DNA of 15,772 nucleotides from CAYPCH01 sp964409165 (GTDB lineage: Bacteria; Bacillota; Clostridia; Acetivibrionales; Acetivibrionaceae), in the NCBI GenBank assembly GCA_964409165.1, contig CAYPCH010000091.1, positions 1-15,772 on the forward strand. Reading direction: 5' to 3'. Position numbers and translations under genes: made by a program. The notes beneath the pieces are model-generated. The model made no database searches. It had not been told where the DNA came from and worked only from the letters and a program-made list of their open reading frames with translations. The first letter of the stretch is position 1. Each line of letters opens with the position of its first letter. Shown here piece by piece: positions 5,734 to 13,000 of this stretch.

Positions 5734-8700
5734 CTATTCAAGCTGTATAGGATCTTCAAGTTTTATATCTGCTTGAAATTTCAGTTTTTCATTTAAATCA
5801 GAGGTTGAATCTTTAGAATATACATCGGTTAACACAAGCCCTGACTCAACTCGCTCAACTATCTCGTAAAATATGTACATGTCAACACCATTTAAGGAAT
5901 TGACATTAAAGTATTCCTTTATTCCGGTATCAAATACAGAATCAACTGCCGAGGCTTTAACAACATAGTTTATTTCGAGTGTGTCATTTTGCTGGAAGCT
6001 TTCTACCACCTTAATTTTAAGTGCTCTTTCCGACTCTGAACCTTCCGCCCAGACAAAGAAGCTTGATTGCTCCATGCTTGATTCGTTTCTTCTAATTTTA
6101 AATAAGTTTTTGTTAATGCTTGTACCGGAGAGAATTTCCTTTAAAATAAATCCGCTCATTGTACCATTTTGTTTAAAGATATTCAAATTAACACTGATTA
6201 CCGGATTATCCATAGGTATCTGAAATTTTATTTTTAGCATTAAAGGTATATAATCTCCAACAGCAAAAATGTTGTCAGCAGAACCAGCCAATTTTACTTT
6301 GTGCTCGAGTGCAGTAAAAGCTATGGTCGGATATAATTGAGTTTGAGGTATCACTTCTTTTTCCTGGCTTTCACTGCACCACATGAGCTTTGCCAAAGCA
6401 TCTTCGGTGTTTTCATAATACTCTAGTCTTATTTTGTATTTTACTCCGGCTTCAAGCATGATACTTCCAGAGCTTTCAGCTTCGGTATAATTAGTCCAGT
6501 TATCAATCAAAGGTATATTATCTACCCATAGCCGTACACCGTCATCTGTTTCTGTATAAAAAGTGTAGTTTTCCGAATAGAGAGGCTGAACTTCTCCTGT
6601 CCATATTACTGAAAATGAATTAGAGCTAATATTTGAATTTGGAGAGCTTTGACCCCAGTCAAAATCAATTGTATTATCAATTCTGATTAGTTTTAAATTT
6701 GTAAGATCAATATTGTCATAGTATTCACCTCTTAAACCTATGCCAAAACCTGGAGGTATGGGTGTATTGGTAGGCAAAGGTATTGGAGTTGCTGTAGCCG
6801 TTGGTGTAGGAGTTGGCGTTGGTGTAGGTGTTGGAGTAGGTGTAAGAGTTGGAGTAGGTGTAGCTGCTTCAATTAGAGTTATTTTCATATGATCAATATA
6901 AGGACTGCCATTAAGGAGAGGGCTTGTTCCAAGGACTCTTACTGTATTATTACCTGAATTTAACGAGACGGTGTTTTCTATTCCTTTATAAGACCAACGT
7001 GATATCGCGTTATATGAAAAAACCATATTACTTTCTACAGTATTGCCATTTACTATAATATCAGAAGTCTTAAAGCCTAAAAGTTCATGGTTTGCATATC
7101 GAAACTCAAGCAGATATGTACCAGCCTGGGATATATTAATATTCCATTGTATATAACTGTTTCTTTTGTTATCCACATAGCCGGTTCCTGTATATCCGCT
7201 GTAAAATATACTTGAACTTACTCCTGTGTTATATAAAACAGCATCTTCAGCTTCATAATAGATGGGAGCAAGTGTTGGTGTCGGAGCAAGTGTTGGACTT
7301 GGTGTAGGAGTTGGTGTTGGAGACGGTGTAGGGGTTGGTGTAGGATTATGAGAAAAAGTTATTTTCAAATGGTCAATATTAGCTCCGCCATCAATACCTG
7401 TTGCAAGGATTCTTATTGTATTGCTACCTGCACTGAGCAAAGCATTTGTTCCGACATATGACCAGGTAGCCCAGTCATTGGTTATTGGAAAGGCTAACGA
7501 ACTAGTTACAACCTGACCATTTGCAATAATATCGGCAGGTCTGTTGTCGGTGCCGTTATTGGCATATTTGCACTCAACTTTATATACTCCTGTCTGAGCA
7601 ACATTAACAGTCCATTGTATGTAACCTCCGGGTTGATTTATAAAATCTACAAAACCTGTTCCGGTATATCCTGGATGCTTGGCAGAATATGAAGCATTTG
7701 AAAAAGTTGCATCTTCAGCTTCATAATAGATAGCAGGAGTTGCTTGTATGAGAGTAATTTTCATGTGGTCAATATTAGAACCACCATTACTATCTGTTGC
7801 AAGTACTTTGATAGTGTTATTACCTGAATTTAACGAGGCATTTATACCAACATATGCCCAGTTAGCCCATGCATTGGTTATCGGAAACGCAAGTGAACTT
7901 GTAACGACTTTGCCATTTACTATAATTTGACAGGGTCTACTATTGGTTCCGTTATTTGCATATCTAAACTGAATAAAATATGTACCTGCCTGAGATATAT
8001 TTGCTGTCCATTGAATATATCCGCCAGCTTGATTTAGATAATCAACGAAACCTGTCCCGGTATATCCTGCATGTTCGTTATATACTCCTGCATTATATAA
8101 AACAGCAGATTCGGCTTCATAATAGACGGAGCTATTTGTTGGAGATGGAGTAGCAGTTGGAGCTTTGGTTGGAGTAGAAGTTGAAGCTAATGTCGGAGTT
8201 GCAGAACCAGGTGCTGTTCCCCAAGCAACAGTGCCGCCTATAAAAGCGGTAACATTATTCCACTCAACATAATTTGACCCGGGATAATAGGAATAATCAT
8301 CTAACTGGTTATAATTGCTCCAGCTTGATTTATGAATTCCTAAGAAGACTTCAGCAGAGGTTCCGGGAGCTAAATTACCCGCTTCACTTAAAAAACCAAT
8401 TTCCAGATGACAGTCTGCATTAGGATAAGGAGAACTGTAATATACAAATGACGCTGTTACATTTGCATCCCCCACAGTAGAATAGTAAAACTGATAGCTC
8501 TGATCTTCTTGAGTATCTCTGGTATAGTAGTATCTTAGTTTGACTGTAGAAAGGGCTATTGATGTACTTCCGGTATTTGTAATTTTAAAACAAGGAATTA
8601 TTGTGCCAGTTATGCTATTTGTGTTGCCAGAACGAAATTCAACTTTCAAATCTCCTGTACCGGCATATGATTGTTTAAAAAACAGTACAAAATTCATTAC

Positions 8701-8754
8701 CAGTAGCAAAATAAGAACTAAAACGGTAAGGGTAAATTTTCTTGTTTTCATCAT
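5734..8754 (-). CDS. Secreted multi-CBM protein: CBM3, three CBM35-like modules, PA14, unassigned C-terminal domain
   Basis: A 1006-residue exported protein with no recognisable catalytic domain. Order: signal peptide 1-31 (FKQSYA-GTG); CBM3 about 34-180 (WSNYNQLDDYSYY, VEWNNVTAFIGGTVAWG); linker 184-208; CBM35-like modules 210-337, 342-468 and 498-629, each starting YYEAE(S/D)A and ending IDH(M/L)KIT; Thr-Pro linkers 469-497 and 631-667; PA14 about 672-808 (GLRGEYYDN, TETDDGVRLWVDN, KIRLEYYEN); a beta-rich C-terminal domain 810-1006 I cannot assign. CBM3 suggests cellulose contact, CBM35 and PA14 side-chain sugars. There is no dockerin, SLH or sortase signal, so retention on the cell is unexplained. 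The CBM3 lacks part of the planar strip of CipA CBM3a (Tyr at the position of its His57) but keeps a Trp at 145. Start at 8754 because AAGGTGG is five bases upstream; an in-frame ATG at 8820 would put 22 residues before the signal peptide. Possible roles are substrate adhesion or sensing. Confidence 0.88.
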   Translation of the reverse strand: MMKTRKFTLTVLVLILLLVMNFVLFFKQSYAGTGDLKVEFRSGNTNSITGTIIPCFKITNTGSTSIALSTVKLRYYYTRDTQEDQSYQFYYSTVGDANVTASFVYYSSPYPNADCHLEIGFLSEAGNLAPGTSAEVFLGIHKSSWSNYNQLDDYSYYPGSNYVEWNNVTAFIGGTVAWGTAPGSATPTLASTSTPTKAPTATPSPTNSSVYYEAESAVLYNAGVYNEHAGYTGTGFVDYLNQAGGYIQWTANISQAGTYFIQFRYANNGTNSRPCQIIVNGKVVTSSLAFPITNAWANWAYVGINASLNSGNNTIKVLATDSNGGSNIDHMKITLIQATPAIYYEAEDATFSNASYSAKHPGYTGTGFVDFINQPGGYIQWTVNVAQTGVYKVECKYANNGTDNRPADIIANGQVVTSSLAFPITNDWATWSYVGTNALLSAGSNTIRILATGIDGGANIDHLKITFSHNPTPTPTPSPTPTPTPSPTLAPTPTLAPIYYEAEDAVLYNTGVSSSIFYSGYTGTGYVDNKRNSYIQWNINISQAGTYLLEFRYANHELLGFKTSDIIVNGNTVESNMVFSYNAISRWSYKGIENTVSLNSGNNTVRVLGTSPLLNGSPYIDHMKITLIEAATPTPTLTPTPTPTPTPTPTPTATATPIPLPTNTPIPPGFGIGLRGEYYDNIDLTNLKLIRIDNTIDFDWGQSSPNSNISSNSFSVIWTGEVQPLYSENYTFYTETDDGVRLWVDNIPLIDNWTNYTEAESSGSIMLEAGVKYKIRLEYYENTEDALAKLMWCSESQEKEVIPQTQLYPTIAFTALEHKVKLAGSADNIFAVGDYIPLMLKIKFQIPMDNPVISVNLNIFKQNGTMSGFILKEILSGTSINKNLFKIRRNESSMEQSSFFVWAEGSESERALKIKVVESFQQNDTLEINYVVKASAVDSVFDTGIKEYFNVNSLNGVDMYIFYEIVERVESGLVLTDVYSKDSTSDLNEKLKFQADIKLEDPIQLE
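6754..6864 (-). repeat. Thr-Pro linker repeat before the PA14 domain
   Basis: Degenerate ACT-CCA type hexamers encode alternating Thr-Pro for residues 631-667. Together with the shorter Thr-Pro linker at 7264-7350 it forms a pair of low-complexity tracts where replication slippage or assembly collapse could change length. Confidence 0.8.
7264..7350 (-). repeat. Thr-Pro linker repeat between CBM35-like modules 2 and 3
   Basis: Low-complexity codons for PTPTPSP-type residues 469-497. It separates the very similar modules 1 and 2 from the more divergent module 3. Confidence 0.75.
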
Positions 8755-8759
8755 AGATA

Positions 8760-8766
8760 CCACCTT
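8760..8766 (-). promoter_or_regulatory. Ribosome binding site of the multi-CBM gene
   Basis: On the minus strand AAGGTGG, five bases, then ATG at 8754. It sets the start directly before the signal peptide (MMKTRKFT). Confidence 0.8.
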
Positions 8767-8945
8767 AAACCTGCTTGAATTACTATATTTAACTATTGTG
8801 GTTATATATGCAAGAAACATAAGATTCTAGATAAACTGCCGACAATGTAGATATTATGAGGTGTTGTAAATATATAAAGTAATATACATACTTCATATTG
8901 TATATCGACAAAATATCACTTCAAGTTAATACTTTTTTTAAAAAA

Positions 8946-8958
8946 GGTGACAGGCACC
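8946..8958. repeat. GGTGACAGGCACC palindrome
   Basis: GGTG and CACC flank ACAGG, preceded by an A run. From memory, this 13-mer and its complement recur in many Bacillus and Clostridium genomes, often near IS200-like REP-associated transposases. It ends 10 bases before copy B of the hairpin element. No transposase is present here. Confidence 0.4.
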
Positions 8959-8968
8959 TAACTTATTA

Positions 8969-9102
8969 ACTCAACTTTCCCACTTATAGTATTTTGAGGC
9001 TCTGGTTGCTCACAAGTTAAGGAAAAAAGTTTACTTTTTGACCGCGGTGAGCAATGCTACGTTAGTGGCAAAGAGCCCATAAATACTGTGGGAAAGTTGA
9101 GT
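8969..9102 (-). mobile_element. MITE-like palindromic element, copy B (134 bp), inverted relative to copy A
   Basis: Reverse complement of copy A at 270-408 apart from changes in the central hairpin: one substitution (CATAGC to CGTAGC), CAAGTTAAGG replaced by CCGCGG in one arm, and GA replaced by T in the other. The terminal 15-bp inverted repeats are unchanged. Flanks TATTA (8964-8968) and TGTTA (9103-9107) agree at four of five positions, compatible with a decayed 5-bp target duplication. The central stem is therefore weaker than in copy A. It lies between the divergent starts of the multi-CBM gene (minus) and the signal peptidase gene (plus). Confidence 0.75.
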
Positions 9103-9303
9103 TGTTAATTATTATATGGAAGGTATTGCCTGTAAGTAAATCATAAATCTTATAATTCAGCCTGTTAATTAATAGAATGTAGTATCATTAAGTGGTACAA
9201 TTATAAAATTATTGTTATAACAACAGAATTTGCTGTACATATATATTTTCAAGTTTACTTGAAAAGTGCTAATAAATTATATAAAATTTATAGGTATGGT
9301 ATA

Positions 9304-9332
9304 TTGAATACAATATAACTCTACATTATAAC
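9304..9332 (+). promoter_or_regulatory. Sigma-A promoter of the signal peptidase gene
   Basis: TTGAAT (9304-9309), 17 bases, TATAAC (9327-9332). The start of transcription would be near 9339, about 55 bases before the TTG start codon. Each hexamer deviates from consensus at one position. Confidence 0.55.
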
Positions 9333-9393
9333 ATTGAGGTGTATCAGGATTGTGTTTGTCAACATCAGTCAGTGAACAGGAGGAAATACTAAG

Positions 9394-9936
9394 TTGAAAA
9401 GCGGTTTCTTTAAAGAAGCATTGGATTGGCTACTTCATATCGTGGCAGCAGTAATAATAGGTTTTCTTATAGTTACTTTTGTCGCACAAATAACAGTTGT
9501 AAACGGAAGATCTATGGAAAATACTCTTTATAATAATGACCGTCTCATTATAGAAAAGATTAGTCCGAGACTGGAAAAAATTAAAAGAGGAGACATTGTT
9601 ACTTTGGATGTTTCGGGTATAGAGAGAATTGAACGAAGTCCGATAATAAAAAGAGTAATAGGCATTGAAGGTGACTTTATTGAAATAAAGTATGGTATAG
9701 TATATGTGAACGGAAATGCATTGGAGGAAAACTATATCAGTGGAGATGAGACTTTTGAAGTTGAAGCAGAATACAGCTCTGTTCTAGTTCAGCCGGGACA
9801 TATATATGTGCTGGGGGATAATCGTAACAGAGGACAGAGCAATGACAGCAGGAATATAGGGACCATCAACATTGACAGGGTTATAGGCAAAGCAGTACTG
9901 AGGTTTTTTCCTGTAAACAGGTTCGGTTTGCTCTAA
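9394..9936 (+). CDS. lepB: Type I signal peptidase
   Basis: Cleaves N-terminal signal peptides from exported proteins on the outer face of the membrane. The 180 residues fit the small Gram-positive SipS-type enzymes. One membrane segment lies at about 13-32. Family motifs in order: GRSMENTL with nucleophile S40, RGDIVTL (65-71), IIKRVIGIEGD with general base K86, GDNRNRGQSNDSRNIG (141-156), and a C-terminal IGKAVLRFFP. Both members of the Ser-Lys dyad are present. The start is TTG at 9394, with AGGAGG at 9378-9383 ten bases upstream. It is followed after 105-120 bases by the large activase gene with no terminator between, so read-through is possible. It may process the secreted GH43 and CBM proteins encoded to the left, but as a general enzyme it need not be specific to them. 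Confidence 0.95.
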   Translation: MKSGFFKEALDWLLHIVAAVIIGFLIVTFVAQITVVNGRSMENTLYNNDRLIIEKISPRLEKIKRGDIVTLDVSGIERIERSPIIKRVIGIEGDFIEIKYGIVYVNGNALEENYISGDETFEVEAEYSSVLVQPGHIYVLGDNRNRGQSNDSRNIGTINIDRVIGKAVLRFFPVNRFGLL

Positions 9937-10018
9937 AATCAGCCTAAAATAAAGTAATGAAACGTATAATTTTATTAAAACATAAGCAGAGTTTTCAGTC
10001 CTGGGTTGAATGTATCTT

Positions 10019-10050
10019 GAAAGGGGCGTGAATGCAGCTTTTTGGCTGCG
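10019..10050 (+). promoter_or_regulatory. Distant RBS plus hairpin at the start of the activase gene
   Basis: AAAGGGG (10019-10025) is the only good RBS, 31 bases before the ATG at 10057 and 16 before an in-frame TTG at 10042. Between them GCAGC (10034-10038) can pair with GCTGC (10045-10049). An out-of-frame ATG at 10032, six bases after the RBS, opens a 24-codon reading frame overlapping the real gene. The arrangement leaves the start codon uncertain and might modulate translation. Confidence 0.4.
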
Positions 10051-10056
10051 CAATCT

Positions 10057-13000
10057 ATGAGAAAACTTTTAAATATCGGGCTGGATGTCGGGTCAACTAC
10101 TGTTAAAATTGTTGTACTTGATAAGCACGATAAAATGGTATTTAGCAAGTATCAAAGGCACTATTCAGATATTAGAAAAACAATTTATACTCTTCTTTGT
10201 GAAGCTTATGAGATCTTCTCTGACGAAGATATAACAATAATGGTAACTGGTTCAGGAGGTATATCGGTTTCTGAATGGCTTGGAATTTCTTTCATACAGG
10301 AAGTTATTGCGAGCACAGGAGCTATTGAAGCCTATATTCCGCAAACCGATGTTGTTATTGAATTGGGTGGAGAGGATGCCAAAATAACATATTTTGACGG
10401 TGGCATTGAACAAAGAATGAATGGTACATGTGCAGGTGGAACAGGAGCATTCATTGATCAGATGGCCTCCCTTTTAAAAACGGATGCATCAGGTCTCAAT
10501 GAAATGGCAAAAAAGTATACTGTTATTTATCCTATAGCTTCAAGATGTGGAGTGTTTGCAAAGACTGACGTACAGCCTCTTATAAATGAGGGGGCTGCAA
10601 AAGAAGATATTGCGGCTTCTATTTTCCAATCGGTAGTCAACCAGACTATAAGCGGTTTGGCATGTGGTAAGCCTATAAGAGGCAATGTTGCGTTTTTAGG
10701 TGGTCCGTTGCAGTTTTTGTCCGAGCTTAGAAACAGGTTTGTAGAGACTTTGAAGCTCACAAAGGATCAGGTTATAAGTCCTGAAAATGCTGAACTGTAT
10801 GTTGCTTTAGGTGCAGCTCTGGCATCAAAAGGGTCTTATGTTATACCTTTTAGGCAGATTAAAAACAAACTTTCCATGCTAAGCGAGGTATCATTAAAAG
10901 GGGTTGAAAGGCTGGAACCTTTATTTGGGGGAGAAAAAGAGCTTGAAGCGTTTCGCGCAAGACATGGTGTTGCAAAGGTAAAGAGATACGATATAGGACA
11001 GTATGAAGGAAAATGCTTTCTTGGTATAGATGCAGGATCAACAACAACAAAAGCCGCTCTTATTAATGATAAGGGAGAACTTTTGTATTCGTACTACGGA
11101 AGTAATAATGGAAGTCCTTTAAAGTCGGCTATAAAGATTTTAAAAGAGATATACCACAAGATTCCGGAAGGTGCAAAGATTGTGAATTCAACTGTTACCG
11201 GTTATGGAGAGGGACTTATAAAGGCGGCTTTAGGTGTAGATATAGGTGAGATTGAGACAATAGCCCATTATAAAGCGGCAGATGCGTTTCTTCCGGGGGT
11301 TGACTTTATTCTGGACGTAGGCGGACAGGACATGAAGTGCCTTAGAGTCAAGAACGGTGCAATTGACAGTATTATGCTCAATGAGGCATGCTCCTCAGGA
11401 TGCGGTTCATTTATAGAAACCTTTGCCCAATCTCTTAATATGAATGTTACAGACTTTGCAGCCGAGGCATTATTGTCACAGCAGCCTGTTGACTTGGGTT
11501 CAAGGTGTACTGTTTTTATGAACTCAAGGGTTAAACAGGCACAGAAGGAAGGAGCATCTGTTGGGGATATTTCAGCTGGACTTTCCTACTCGGTTATAAA
11601 GAATGCACTTCAAAAGGTTATAAAAATCAGGGATCCGAAGGAATTGGGTGAGAAAATTATCGTACAGGGAGGTACGTTTTATAACGATGCTATTTTGAGA
11701 AGCTTTGAGATTATTTCAGGAAGAGAAGCGGTAAGACCTGATATTGCAGGGCTTATGGGTGCATATGGAGCTGCCCTGATAGCAAGGGAGAGATACAGTG
11801 AAGGCTATAACAGTACGCTTGTCAAAGCTGGAGAAATTGAAGATTTTGTAATGGATACATCCATGAAAAGATGTAATTTGTGTGGTAACAACTGCCTTCT
11901 TACAGTAAACAAATTTTCAGTCGGAAGAGAATTTGTATCAGGAAACAGATGTGAAAAAGGGGCCGGGATAGTATCGAAAAGCAAAGATGTACCTGATTTA
12001 TTTGCATATAAATATAAAAAGGTTTTTTCATACACACCGCTTAGGAAGGACGAAGCAGTAAGGGGAACGGTAGGTATTCCAAGGGTACTTAATATCTATG
12101 AAAACTATCCGTTCTGGCATACTTTTTTTACTGAACTGAAATTCAGGGTGGAACTTTCACCCAGATCCTCCAAGAAAGTTTATGAACTTGGTATTGAGAC
12201 AATACCTTCGGAGTCTGTCTGCTATCCTGCGAAATTGACTCATGGTCATATTATGAGTCTTTTAGACAGAAATGTAGATATTATTTTTTATCCCTGCCTA
12301 CCGCATGAAAGGATTGAATACAAGGAGTCCGACAATCACTACAACTGCCCGGTAGTGACATCCTATGCTGAGGTTATAAAAAACAACATGGATGTTCTAA
12401 GAGAAAAAGAGGTTTTGTTTTTAAATCCATTTTTGCCTTTCGATGATAAAAAAAGACTTATACAGAGGTTGTATGAAGAATTTAAGGATTTTAATATTTC
12501 TTTACCGGAAATAAAAAAAGCAGTTGAAAAGGCATGGAAGGAAGATAATGAAGTAAAGAAAGATATAAGGGCTAAGGGCGAAGAAGTTATTAGATACCTT
12601 GAAAAGAGTGGGGGAAAGGGTATTGTACTGGCGGGACGTCCTTATCATATTGACCCTGAAATAAACCATGGTATACCCAACATAATTACCGGCTTTGGTA
12701 TGGCGGTCCTGACCGAGGATTCAATAGCACATTTAGGGGAGGTTCAGCGCCCCTTAAGAGTTGTAGACCAGTGGATGTATCATACCCGGCTCTATAATGC
12801 TGCAAGTTTTGTGAAAGACAAGAAAAATCTAGAGCTTGTTCAGTTGAATTCTTTTGGTTGCGGGCTTGACGCAGTAAGCACTGATCAGGTTGAAGAAATA
12901 CTTTCGAGCAGTAAAAAGATTTATACGGTAATGAAAATAGATGAAATAGACAATCTTGGTGCTGCAAAAATACGTATACGTTCTTTGAAAGCGGCAATGG

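Noticed and set aside
8540..8830. Plus-strand frame opposite the signal peptide and CBM3 of the multi-CBM gene
   Set aside because: It is antisense to clear domain-coding sequence and lacks an RBS.
9259..9285. TTGAAA and TATAAA as the signal peptidase promoter
   Set aside because: The spacer is 15 bases; the pair at 9304-9332 has the proper 17.
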